A stretch of DNA of 13,654 bases from Clostridia bacterium (GTDB lineage Bacteria > Bacillota > Clostridia > Clostridiales > Clostridiaceae). Position 1 is the first letter of the stretch. Each line of letters starts with the position of its first letter. Of this stretch, positions 7,340 through 13,317 are shown in pieces. The notes beneath the pieces are model-generated. The model was not told where the DNA came from. It searched no databases and saw nothing but the letters and a program-made list of their open reading frames with translations. The stretch spans positions 1-13,654 of the forward strand of contig RZYZ01000036.1 in assembly GCA_009930125.1 (NCBI GenBank), read 5' to 3'. Made by a program: the position numbers and the translations under genes.

Positions 7340-7387
7340 AAAAAAGAAGAATCCTTCCTCTGCTGATTTCAGGCAGGGAAAGGATTC
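7340..7387 (-). terminator. Intrinsic terminator after znuA
   Basis: An extended hairpin pairs 7349-7358 with 7377-7387 (GAATCCTT and GGATTC arms with one bulged T), and the inner part pairs again (CTGA/TCAG and CTG/CAG). On the minus strand it is followed by TTCTTTTTTC. It begins nine bases after the znuA stop codon. Confidence 0.85.
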
Positions 7388-7395
7388 CTGTTTTC

Positions 7396-8385
7396 TTATT
7401 TATTGAAGCTTTCCAGAACCTTCTTGTAGGTTTCTTCCATGGTTTCCAGAAGATCCCCCGTTGCCGCCAGAGGATTGATGGCCACGGTTTCGCTGCCGGT
7501 TTCTCTGGCCAGGGTCTCAGAAACCTTTGGTGAAGCATTATCCTCCAGGAAAATGGTCTTGATTCCTTCTTCCTTCACGAAGTTTATGAGGTCTTCCAGC
7601 GTCTTGGGTGTGGGCTCTCCTTCCTGGAAAGGTCCTTCCACAGATTTCTGCACCAGTCCCAGTTCCCTTGTCATGTAGCCGAAGGCCGCATGACCCGTAA
7701 CAAAGGCTTTTCCTTCATGCTCCTTGAATTTCTCCACATAGGCTTCTTTCAAGCCATTCACATCCGCAACAAATGCGTTGTAGTTGTTCTCGAAGGTTTC
7801 GCTACCTTCAGGAAGCACCGCCGTGAGCTCGGTCTTCACATTTTCCGCCATGATGGTCAGCGCATCCAGAGACAGCCAGATGTGGGGGTCGAATTCTCCA
7901 TGTTCATGGCCTTCCCCTTCCTCATGGTTGTGGTCATCGTCCACTTCATCCAGATGAATGAGATCCACACCCTGGGAAAGATCGATGCGTTTCAGGCTGC
8001 TGTTTCCTGAATTCTCCACTGCCTTCTCCACCCAGGGCTCCATTTCCAGTCCGTTGATGAAGAGAAAATCCACTTCCGTGAGTTTTCCCATGTCCTTGAT
8101 GGTGGGTTCGAAATGATGAGCATCTGCGCCCTCTGGTACAATTCTATAGGTTTCCACCAGATTTCCTCCGACGATCTTCACGATCTGGTCCACAGGATTG
8201 ATGGTGGTGGCCACTTCTATAGCTTCCATACTCTCTTCCATCGGGTCATTCTCTTCCACCTGCTCTCCTGTCTCTGTTTCAGGGGCTGTATCGATGGGCG
8301 CTTCTTCCGCAGGTTTCGCGCTGCATCCTCCTATGACGGCTGCCACCGCTATGATTCCAATCAGTATTTTCAATCTTTTTTTCAT
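7396..8385 (-). CDS. znuA: Zinc ABC transporter substrate-binding lipoprotein
   Basis: This is the extracytoplasmic metal-binding lipoprotein of a high-affinity zinc importer. The 329-residue protein starts with a lipoprotein signal (KKR, hydrophobic stretch, lipobox IGGC with C21 as the lipidated residue), then an acidic linker to about residue 55. The cluster A-I fold follows. Conserved metal ligands are H90 (AHHFEP), H168 (DPHIWL), H232 (TGHAAFGY) and an acidic residue at 281-282 (LEDN). Between the first two is an Asp/Glu/His-rich loop, residues 147-165, with four histidines; such loops are typical of zinc rather than manganese binders. The ATG has GGAGG 7 bases upstream. It is transcribed away from the ATPase and permease genes; the Fur-type operator at 8404-8418 overlaps its transcription start, so repression under zinc excess is likely. 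A manganese role is less likely. Confidence 0.95.
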   Translation of the reverse strand: MKKRLKILIGIIAVAAVIGGCSAKPAEEAPIDTAPETETGEQVEENDPMEESMEAIEVATTINPVDQIVKIVGGNLVETYRIVPEGADAHHFEPTIKDMGKLTEVDFLFINGLEMEPWVEKAVENSGNSSLKRIDLSQGVDLIHLDEVDDDHNHEEGEGHEHGEFDPHIWLSLDALTIMAENVKTELTAVLPEGSETFENNYNAFVADVNGLKEAYVEKFKEHEGKAFVTGHAAFGYMTRELGLVQKSVEGPFQEGEPTPKTLEDLINFVKEEGIKTIFLEDNASPKVSETLARETGSETVAINPLAATGDLLETMEETYKKVLESFNK

Positions 8386-8403
8386 TACTTTTCCTCCAGT
8401 TGT

Positions 8404-8418
8404 TGCAAATGATTCGCA
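8404..8418. promoter_or_regulatory. Fur-family (Zur-like) operator
   Basis: TGCAAATGATTCGCA is a 7-1-7 inverted repeat with a single mismatch between the arms (TGCAAAT against TGCGAAT), the geometry of Fur-family binding sites. It lies just downstream of the znuA -10 box, at about +3 to +17, where a bound repressor would block znuA transcription. A Fur-family gene lies nearby at 11481-11906. Confidence 0.75.
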
Positions 8419-8427
8419 TTAATGAGT

Positions 8428-8456
8428 ATAATAGTATAAGAAATATTCATTGTCAA
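8428..8456 (-). promoter_or_regulatory. Promoter for znuA
   Basis: On the minus strand a perfect TTGACA is followed by 17 bases and TATTAT. It is the strongest promoter by eye in the window, as expected for a gene held down by a repressor. Its -35 box overlaps that of the divergent znuC promoter. Confidence 0.85.
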
Positions 8457-8476
8457 CTACTTTTTTATGCTATAGT
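8450..8476 (+). promoter_or_regulatory. Promoter for znuC-znuB
   Basis: The extended -10 element TGC-TATAGT (8468-8476) lies 31 bases before the ATG. TTGTCA at 8450-8455 can serve as -35, although the spacing is a short 15 bases. This box is nearly the same DNA as the znuA -35 on the other strand. Confidence 0.6.
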
Positions 8477-8507
8477 AGGGACTGAATTTTAAATTGGAGT
8501 GAAACAG

Positions 8508-9197
8508 ATGATTGAAATCAAAAACCTATCCTTCTCTTATACAGGAGAGGAACCCTATCTCATCAAAGACCTGACTATGACGATTCCAAGAGGACAGCTG
8601 ATCTCAGTCATTGGTGAAAACGGCTCAGCCAAGTCGACACTGGTGAAGCTTCTTGTGGGACTTCTGAAGCCCCTGAAGGGAAGCATCACCATGAAGGTGA
8701 AAAACGTGGCCTATGTCCCCCAGCGTATGGAATCCTTCAACAAGCAGTTTCCCATCACCGTGGAGGAGGTCTACAAAATCCATCTCAAGGGCCTGGGCAT
8801 CAAAGATGATTCCCTCATTGACCGATCCCTTGCGGAAGTTTCCATGACGCCCTACAAGAAAAGCCTCATCGGAGACCTGTCCGGCGGTCAGACCCAGAGA
8901 ATCTTCATCGGCAGAGCCCTTCTCGGCAATCCGGATCTCATTATCCTTGATGAGCCTTCCACAGGCATGGACCTCAGAAGTCAGAAGGAAGTCCGCCAGA
9001 TCCTCAAAGCCCTCAGAGAAAAGAATGTATCCATCCTCACCGTGGAGCACAACATCTCCGCCGCCATCCACAATTCCGATTACATCATACGAATGGGTGA
9101 CAATCAGGGTGTGCTCTACGACATCAAGACCTTCAAGACCAACATTCAGCACGAAGATGTGGACAATATGCTCGTCTTCAGGAAGGAGGAGTTCTAA
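8508..9197 (+). CDS. znuC: Zinc ABC transporter ATP-binding protein
   Basis: This is the cytoplasmic ATPase that powers the zinc importer, working as a dimer on the ZnuB permease. In 229 residues it has Walker A GENGSAKST (36-44), Q-loop Q72, the signature LSGGQ (124-128), Walker B LIILDEP (144-150) with catalytic E149, and the switch histidine H181. Walker A has Ala at position 41 where most ABC proteins have Gly; from memory, AdcC-type zinc ATPases of Firmicutes share this, so it is not a defect. I chose the ATG at 8508, with GGAG 8 bases upstream, over an in-frame GTG at 8499 that overlaps that site. The stop overlaps the znuB start (TAATG), so the two are coupled. The shared control region with znuA implies joint control by zinc. 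Confidence 0.95.
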   Translation: MIEIKNLSFSYTGEEPYLIKDLTMTIPRGQLISVIGENGSAKSTLVKLLVGLLKPLKGSITMKVKNVAYVPQRMESFNKQFPITVEEVYKIHLKGLGIKDDSLIDRSLAEVSMTPYKKSLIGDLSGGQTQRIFIGRALLGNPDLIILDEPSTGMDLRSQKEVRQILKALREKNVSILTVEHNISAAIHNSDYIIRMGDNQGVLYDIKTFKTNIQHEDVDNMLVFRKEEF

Positions 9198-9988
9198 TGC
9201 TTTCCTATCCGTTTATGCAGAACGCCCTCATGGCAGGGGCCATGATTGCTGTGCTTTGTCCGATCATCGGAATTTTCCTCGTGCTTAGAAGATATTCCAT
9301 GATGGGAGATACCCTGGCCCATTCCTCCCTGGCAGGTATCGCCATCGGGATCGTCATCGGTATCAGTCCGACCATCGCTTCCGTAATCTTCACAACCCTT
9401 GCAGCGCTTCTGGTGGAATTTCTCAGAGACCGCTTCAAACGATACGCGGAGATTCTCATGTCCGTGGTGATGACGCTTTCTGTTGGTATCGCCATCATTC
9501 TGGTCTCCAGCGGGCAGGCCAACACCAACATCAATCAGTACCTCTTCGGAAGCATCCTCACCGTCACCAGGCAGGACCTTCTTCTGGTACTCGGTGTCAC
9601 CATCGTCACGGCCATTGCCGTCCTCTACTATTATAATGAACTGATCTATACCACCTTCGACGAAGACGGCGCCCACATCATCAACATCAAAGTGAAGCGA
9701 ATCAACTACATCTTCGCGCTCCTCATGGGACTTGCCATATCCGTCTCCATCCGAATCACCGGTGTTCTTGTGATCTCCTCGCTCATCGTCCTGCCTGTGG
9801 CATCCGCCATGCAGTTCAAGAAGGGCTTCACCAAGACTCTTTTCATCAGCATCTTCATCGGCCTTCTGGACATCATGCTGGGCCTTGTGTTCTCCTACAT
9901 CCTGGACAGCGCGCCTGGAGGAACCATCGCCATCATGAGTGTCATCACCATGCTGAGTTCCCTTCTTTTGAACCCTTCCAGTAAATAG
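9197..9988 (+). CDS. znuB: Zinc ABC transporter permease (ABC-3 family)
   Basis: This is the membrane channel of the zinc importer, acting as a homodimer with ZnuC. The 263-residue protein has about eight hydrophobic segments, normal for the ABC-3 family. Family motifs seen are GDTLAHSSLAG (37-47), QYLFGSIL (114-121), FDEDGAHI (154-161), the GVLVISSLIVLP segment (189-200) and the C-terminal YILDSAPGGTIA. The ATG shares one base with the znuC stop and has a GGAAGGAGGAG ribosome binding site supplied by the end of znuC. It ends the operon; a two-way terminator follows about 20 bases later. Confidence 0.95.
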   Translation: MLSYPFMQNALMAGAMIAVLCPIIGIFLVLRRYSMMGDTLAHSSLAGIAIGIVIGISPTIASVIFTTLAALLVEFLRDRFKRYAEILMSVVMTLSVGIAIILVSSGQANTNINQYLFGSILTVTRQDLLLVLGVTIVTAIAVLYYYNELIYTTFDEDGAHIINIKVKRINYIFALLMGLAISVSIRITGVLVISSLIVLPVASAMQFKKGFTKTLFISIFIGLLDIMLGLVFSYILDSAPGGTIAIMSVITMLSSLLLNPSSK

Positions 9989-10004
9989 ATATAGGGTCGA
10001 AAAG

Positions 10005-10043
10005 GAAAAATCCCACCAGCAGAACTCTTTCTGCAGGGTGGGA
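10005..10043. terminator. Two-way terminator between znuB and the phosphofructokinase gene
   Basis: TCCCACC (10011-10017) pairs with GGTGGGA (10037-10043), and an inner GCAGAA (10019-10024) pairs with TTCTGC (10029-10034). On the minus strand it is followed by TTTTTCCTTTT, a strong tail for the phosphofructokinase transcript. On the plus strand the tail is only CTTTC, so termination of znuB should be weaker. Confidence 0.85.
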
Positions 10044-10090
10044 CTTTCATGGAAAGCTTCATCAGCCTTTCCGTATCTTTACAGTTTCAT

Positions 10091-11293
10091 CTATTTCTGA
10101 TGGAAATGGTGAATCACGCGGTACTCCGGAAGCTTTCCGGTAAGAGGTCTGAAATACTTCAGCGCCTCTTCGGTGATGTTCATGCCGTCCTTCGTGACCA
10201 TGTCAAGGGGCATGTACTTCACATGATTGGCGATATTAGATGCATCTGTTGAGGTGTATTCCACTTCATAGGGATCATCGGATTTTCTCACCAGAATGGA
10301 AACTTTACCCGTCTCTCCATCCTTCGCCATGAGCAGTGCTCGTTCACCCAGACGGAAGGCTTCCAGAAGGTCCACCTCTGATGCCAGATGGAAGGCGGAT
10401 CTCTGAAGGGTGGAAAGTTCAAGGACTTTCACTCTGCTGGTGACGCCGGCGGAAACGATGATGTTTTTCAGCGCATTTCCTGCTCCACCGAGCTGGGCAT
10501 GTCCAAAGGAGTCATGGGCATGGGCTTTTGTGGCTGCAAGGAAGGATCCATCCTTCAGGCGCACACCTTCCGATGCCACGATGTAGACATGATTCTTCTC
10601 CTTGTAGATCTCCTCCACACGCTGAAGGAATTTCTCCTCATCAAAGGGCACTTCAGGCAGCAGAATGATATCCGCACATCTTCTTCCATTGTAGGTTGCC
10701 AGAGCCCCGGAGGCTGCCAGCCATCCTGCATCTCTGCCCATGGTTTCCGTGATGAAGACACCATTGTTGGTGTAGACCATGGAGTCCAGATAGCTTTCCA
10801 GAACACTGGTTGCTATGTAGCGCGCAGCGGAGCCGAAACCCGGTGCATGGTCGATGACCTGAAGGTCATTGTCCACGGTCTTGGGAATGCCGATGAAGTT
10901 CATGTCGATATCATGCTCCTTTGCATAGGCAGCAAGCTTTCTCACTGTATCCTGGGAATCATTTCCCCCTGCATAGAAGAACGCCTTGATTTCATGTTTT
11001 CTGAAGATCTCGAAGAGCTTTTTGTATTCTTCTTTACTGTCTTCATAGTTCTTCAGCTTGTATCTGCAGGAGCCAAGGGCTGCAGAAGGGGTATGCCGGA
11101 TGGTTTCGATTTCTTCGTCGCTGAGCTGGCTAAGATCAAAGAAATCTTCGTTTAAGATTCCCTCAATGCCGTTGATGCCTGCATAGACGGTGTCGAAATA
11201 GCTGATTTCGTTGTTCTTCTTCAATAAACCCATGACCGAAGCATTGATGACGGATGTCGGTCCACCGGATTGAGCAATCACACAATTTTTCAT
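10091..11293 (-). CDS. pfp: 6-phosphofructokinase, pyrophosphate-dependent type by key residues
   Basis: The enzyme phosphorylates fructose 6-phosphate to fructose 1,6-bisphosphate in the cytoplasm, the committed step of glycolysis, or the reverse if PPi is used. The 400-residue protein opens with the phosphoryl-donor loop SGGPTSVINAS. Two positions decide the donor: in E. coli PfkA both Gly104 and Gly124 mark ATP use, while PPi enzymes have Asp and Lys. Here they are D112 in GGNDS and K138 in PKTVDND, so PPi is the likely donor. N111 replaces the usual Asp of GGDDS. MGRDAGWLAAS (185-195) is the substrate-binding motif. The start ATG has GAGAGG 7 bases upstream. It has its own extended -10 promoter and terminator, lies convergent to znuB and divergent from the Fur-family gene, and its promoter is bracketed by a 13-bp inverted repeat. 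Confidence 0.92.
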   Translation of the reverse strand: MKNCVIAQSGGPTSVINASVMGLLKKNNEISYFDTVYAGINGIEGILNEDFFDLSQLSDEEIETIRHTPSAALGSCRYKLKNYEDSKEEYKKLFEIFRKHEIKAFFYAGGNDSQDTVRKLAAYAKEHDIDMNFIGIPKTVDNDLQVIDHAPGFGSAARYIATSVLESYLDSMVYTNNGVFITETMGRDAGWLAASGALATYNGRRCADIILLPEVPFDEEKFLQRVEEIYKEKNHVYIVASEGVRLKDGSFLAATKAHAHDSFGHAQLGGAGNALKNIIVSAGVTSRVKVLELSTLQRSAFHLASEVDLLEAFRLGERALLMAKDGETGKVSILVRKSDDPYEVEYTSTDASNIANHVKYMPLDMVTKDGMNITEEALKYFRPLTGKLPEYRVIHHFHQK

Positions 11294-11316
11294 TTGGATA
11301 CCTCTCTCATAACTTA

Positions 11317-11362
11317 TTTCAAATTCATTCTAGCATAGAAATAAGGTGAAATGAACTTGAAA
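11317..11362. promoter_or_regulatory. 13-bp inverted repeat bracketing the phosphofructokinase promoter
   Basis: TTTCAAATTCATT (11317-11329) and AATGAACTTGAAA (11350-11362) are inverted copies with one mismatch. Their centres are 33 bp apart, close to three helical turns. The left arm overlaps the -10 box and the right arm covers the -35 region. This is a good candidate for a repressor site controlling glycolysis; the protein is not identified. Confidence 0.5.
11327..11335 (-). promoter_or_regulatory. Extended -10 promoter for the phosphofructokinase gene
   Basis: The minus strand reads TGC-TAGAAT, 34 bases upstream of the ATG at 11293. The -35 region lacks a good match, as in the other extended -10 promoters of this window. 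Confidence 0.6.
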
Positions 11363-11413
11363 CGAAAACCTTGATCGAGAATCCTGACAACCAGACTGCC
11401 GCCAGCGTGCTGA

Positions 11414-11442
11414 TTGATAATTCTTCTCAGCCATACTATAAT
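11414..11442 (+). promoter_or_regulatory. Promoter for the Fur-family regulator
   Basis: TTGATA (11414-11419), 17 bases, then TATAAT (11437-11442). The predicted start near 11449 falls at the edge of the dyad described at 11449-11464. Confidence 0.8.
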
Positions 11443-11448
11443 GAGTGC

Positions 11449-11464
11449 ATGCGAAAATGCGCAT
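11449..11464. promoter_or_regulatory. Dyad at the start of the Fur-family gene transcript
   Basis: ATGCG (11449-11453) and CGCAT (11460-11464) form an inverted repeat with a 6-base centre, just after the -10 box. The TGCG arms resemble those of the znuA operator, but the spacing is not the 7-1-7 form. Autoregulation is possible; this is inference. Confidence 0.4.
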
Positions 11465-11480
11465 ACAAGGAGAGATTTTC

Positions 11481-11906
11481 ATGGATACTACCCAGACCCT
11501 CAAAAAGCATAACATCAAGATCACGAAGCCACGTGTGGCGATCTATGAGATTCTGGATAATGAGCTTCAGGGGATTGAAGCGGACTACATCTACAACAAA
11601 TGCCTGGAAGAGAATATTTCTCTCAACCTCAGCACGGTCTATCGTACCCTGGATCTTTTTGAAGAGAAGAATCTCATCGAAAAATATGATCTGGGCGAGA
11701 AGAAATACAACTACAGCCTGATCCGTCATGGACACCACCACATCGTGGAATGTGACAGCTGTCACAAGGTCATCAACCTGGACTGTCCCATGAAGCAGAT
11801 CGAAGATCTCATCACAAAAGAGACCGGTTTTCATCTCACGGAGCATCATCTGGAAATGAAAGGCATCTGCCGAGAATGCATGGCCAAGCAGAAGACGAAA
11901 AAATAG
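11481..11906 (+). CDS. zur: Fur-family metal-dependent repressor, probably Zur
   Basis: The 141-residue protein has the usual Fur-family length and layout: an N-terminal winged helix (TKPRVAIYEIL, then LSTVYRTLDLF at 50-60 as the recognition helix) and a C-terminal dimerisation and metal domain. Metal ligands seen are the HGHHH cluster (83-87), the structural zinc cysteines C91 and C94 (CDSC) and C130 and C133 (CREC), and HLTEHH (118-123). I chose the ATG at 11481 because AAGGAG lies 8 bases upstream; earlier in-frame starts precede that site. The nearby znuA/znuCB importer with a Fur-type operator makes zinc the most likely signal. Fur (iron) and PerR (peroxide) cannot be fully excluded from sequence alone. 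The gene has a strong promoter and its own terminator, and is divergent from the phosphofructokinase gene. Confidence 0.9.
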   Translation: MDTTQTLKKHNIKITKPRVAIYEILDNELQGIEADYIYNKCLEENISLNLSTVYRTLDLFEEKNLIEKYDLGEKKYNYSLIRHGHHHIVECDSCHKVINLDCPMKQIEDLITKETGFHLTEHHLEMKGICRECMAKQKTKK

Positions 11907-11916
11907 CAGCACATAC

Positions 11917-11947
11917 GCATCATTTCATGAGGAAATGATGCTTTTTT
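11917..11947 (+). terminator. Intrinsic terminator after the Fur-family gene
   Basis: GCATCATTTC (11917-11926) pairs perfectly with GAAATGATGC (11932-11941) around a 5-base loop, followed by six T. It starts 11 bases after the stop codon. Confidence 0.93.
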
Positions 11948-12023
11948 CATTCCAGAACGGAGTCGAGATCAACAGACAGTTCTTCCGCAATACTTCACTT
12001 TCTTAAGCTGCCTTCGATATTTC

Positions 12024-12053
12024 TTGACCTTATTTCCCATTACCCTTTAAAAT
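12024..12053 (+). promoter_or_regulatory. Candidate promoter for the Lrp/AsnC gene
   Basis: TTGACC (12024-12029), 18 bases, then TAAAAT (12048-12053). This would give an untranslated leader of about 65 bases. A second TATAAT at 12073-12078 has no matching -35 box. Confidence 0.5.
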
Positions 12054-12103
12054 ATGAATAGCAAGAGAAAAATATAATAAGAAAAGGCAGGTGAGATCCG
12101 GTG

Positions 12104-12115
12104 TAACAGCTGTTA
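12104..12115. promoter_or_regulatory. Perfect 12-bp palindrome upstream of the Lrp/AsnC gene
   Basis: TAACAGCTGTTA is a perfect palindrome ending 10 bases before the ATG at 12126. It lies in the leader where a ribosome binding site would be expected. It could be an operator for autoregulation, common in the Lrp family, or a small RNA hairpin affecting translation. Confidence 0.45.
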
Positions 12116-12125
12116 TGCCCAGATT

Positions 12126-12563
12126 ATGGATAAAATCGATATCAGACTCATTGAACTTCTTCAGAAAAACGGACGCTGTTCTCTCAAATATCTGGCGGAA
12201 GAGGTGTATCTTTCCACCCCGGCTGTATCTTCCCGTATAGCAAGACTGGAGGAAGAAGGCATCATCACCGGGTACTCCGCTTCTGTCAATCCCCATAAAC
12301 TGGGCTATAACATCAAAGCGTATATCAATCTGGAAATGACCCCCAAGCAGAAACCAGAATTCTATCCTTTCATCGAAGCCTGTCCCAACGTTCTGGAATG
12401 CGACTGTGTCACTGGGAAATACTCCATGATCATCAAAGTCGCTTTTCATACCACCATGGAACTGGACGCCTTCATCGGTGCCCTTCAGAAATTCGGAAAT
12501 ACAGATACGCAGATCGTCTTCTCCACACCTGTGGAGCATAGAGGAATCCAGAAACTGGAATAG
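12126..12563 (+). CDS. Lrp/AsnC-family transcriptional regulator
   Basis: This 145-residue protein matches the Lrp/AsnC family in length and layout. Residues 1-60 are the AsnC-type winged helix (DIRLIELLQKNGRCSLKYLA, then STPAVSSRIARLEEEGII as the recognition helix), and residues about 65-140 are the RAM ligand-binding domain with the CDCVTGKYSMIIKV strand pair. Such proteins form octamers or hexadecamers and respond to amino acids; the ligand is not readable here. The ATG at 12126 is the only usual start in frame, but no ribosome binding site lies in the preceding 20 bases. The nearest AGGTGAG, at 12089-12095, serves a GTG that is followed at once by TAA. It has its own terminator and no gene partner on its strand, so it may act on distant genes or on itself. 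Confidence 0.9.
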   Translation: MDKIDIRLIELLQKNGRCSLKYLAEEVYLSTPAVSSRIARLEEEGIITGYSASVNPHKLGYNIKAYINLEMTPKQKPEFYPFIEACPNVLECDCVTGKYSMIIKVAFHTTMELDAFIGALQKFGNTDTQIVFSTPVEHRGIQKLE

Positions 12564-12580
12564 AATAACAGATATCTCAC

Positions 12581-12610
12581 AGGCTTCCGAAAGGAGGCCT
12601 TTTCTTTTCC
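12581..12610 (+). terminator. Intrinsic terminator after the Lrp/AsnC gene
   Basis: GGCTTCC (12582-12588) pairs with GGAGGCC (12593-12599), including one G-U pair, around a GAAA tetraloop. It is followed by TTTTCTTTTCC. Confidence 0.85.
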
Positions 12611-12679
12611 ATTTTTTACGGCCTGTTCAAATGGAGTCAACAGCTACGAAACTTCTTTCTGATAGTATAAAGGCAGAAA

Positions 12680-12707
12680 ATGGATGAAAGACAAGCACCC
12701 CATCCAT
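12680..12707. promoter_or_regulatory. Inverted repeat in the leader of the DUF305 gene
   Basis: ATGGATG (12680-12686) and CATCCAT (12701-12707) are perfect inverted copies 14 bases apart. They lie just downstream of a possible -10 box, TATAAA at 12666-12671, which has no good -35. This could be an operator or a leader hairpin. Confidence 0.4.
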
Positions 12708-12738
12708 ACGCAGACAATGAAAGGAAGGAATATAGACT

Positions 12739-13182
12739 ATGAATAAATATCTCAAGTTTCTCGTAATGATTCTCACATCGACCTTCATCATGTACTGGCT
12801 CATGTATCTGAATCTCTATGAGGCCTCTCATGTGGAGTTCAGCCAGACCAGGCTTTTCATGGCGCTCATCATGGGTTCCGTCATGGCCGTGGTGATGCTG
12901 CTCTTCATGTGGAAGATGTATGAGGACAAGAAGAAGAACGCCCTCATTCTCGGTATCAGCGCCATCATTTTCTCTCTGTCGCTTTTTCTTGTGAGAAGCC
13001 AGGCTACAGTGGATCAGGTCAGCTGGATGAAAGCCATGATCCCGCACCACTCCATCGCGATCCTCACCAGCGAACGTGCGGACATAGAGGATGAACGTGT
13101 GAAGGAACTGGCGCAGGAAATCATTGAGGCTCAGGAAAGAGAAATCAAAGAAATGCAGAAACTCATTGAAGAACTTGATTGA
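12739..13182 (+). CDS. Small membrane protein with C-terminal DUF305 domain
   Basis: This 147-residue protein begins with three hydrophobic helices, residues about 5-25, 38-59 and 67-86, with a lysine-rich loop (KMYEDKKK) between the second and third that favours a cytoplasmic location for that loop. The C-terminal 55 residues match the short DUF305 domain: MKAMIPHHSIAIL (97-109) has the family's MIPHH signature with H103 and H104, and ends in a charged helix (VKELAQEIIEAQEREIKEMQ). DUF305 is a ferritin-like helical family linked to copper binding in some cyanobacterial proteins (CopM); a metal role here is inference. The start ATG has AGGAAGG about 10 bases upstream, a longer gap than usual. 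It is a single gene with tandem terminators after it. Confidence 0.87.
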   Translation: MNKYLKFLVMILTSTFIMYWLMYLNLYEASHVEFSQTRLFMALIMGSVMAVVMLLFMWKMYEDKKKNALILGISAIIFSLSLFLVRSQATVDQVSWMKAMIPHHSIAILTSERADIEDERVKELAQEIIEAQEREIKEMQKLIEELD

Positions 13183-13187
13183 CACTC

Positions 13188-13212
13188 CCCCTAAGCCAAA
13201 GCAAGGGGTTTT
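13188..13212 (+). terminator. Weak terminator after the DUF305 gene
   Basis: CCCCT (13188-13192) pairs with AGGGG (13204-13208) around an 11-base loop and is followed by four T. The stem is GC-rich but short. Confidence 0.55.
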
Positions 13213-13242
13213 ACGGCGCGTTTCCTTAATAGCTTCCTTATC

Positions 13243-13271
13243 AGAGCGATGACCTCCATCGCTCTTTTTTT
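13243..13271 (+). terminator. Strong intrinsic terminator
   Basis: AGAGCGATG (13243-13251) pairs perfectly with CATCGCTCT (13257-13265) around a 5-base loop, followed by a run of seven T. It is most simply the main terminator of the DUF305 transcript, with the hairpin at 13188 ahead of it; nothing else on the plus strand lies between them. Confidence 0.9.
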
Positions 13272-13278
13272 CTGTTCT

Positions 13279-13303
13279 CCATGCAGATCTTCCATGGTTT
13301 TTT
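13279..13303 (+). terminator. Possible third hairpin with U-run
   Basis: CCATG (13279-13283) pairs with CATGG (13293-13297), followed by six T. The stem is only 5 bp, so it may be a chance match. Confidence 0.3.
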
Positions 13304-13317
13304 CCATTCCATCGAAA

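Noticed and set aside
8613..8639. Walker A of ZnuC with Ala replacing a conserved Gly
   Set aside because: The same change is, from memory, normal in AdcC-type zinc ATPases, and all other ATPase motifs are intact, so it is not a sign of decay.
8625..9676. Two minus-strand open frames opposite znuC and znuB
   Set aside because: Both mirror well-supported transporter genes and show no domains or ribosome binding sites.
10388..11155. Plus-strand open frame of 255 codons opposite the phosphofructokinase gene
   Set aside because: It lies wholly antisense to a gene with clear catalytic motifs, has no ribosome binding site and resembles no protein family.
12478..12687. Plus-strand 69-codon open frame overlapping the end of the Lrp/AsnC gene
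   Set aside because: It is out of frame with the regulator, crosses its terminator and has no ribosome binding site.
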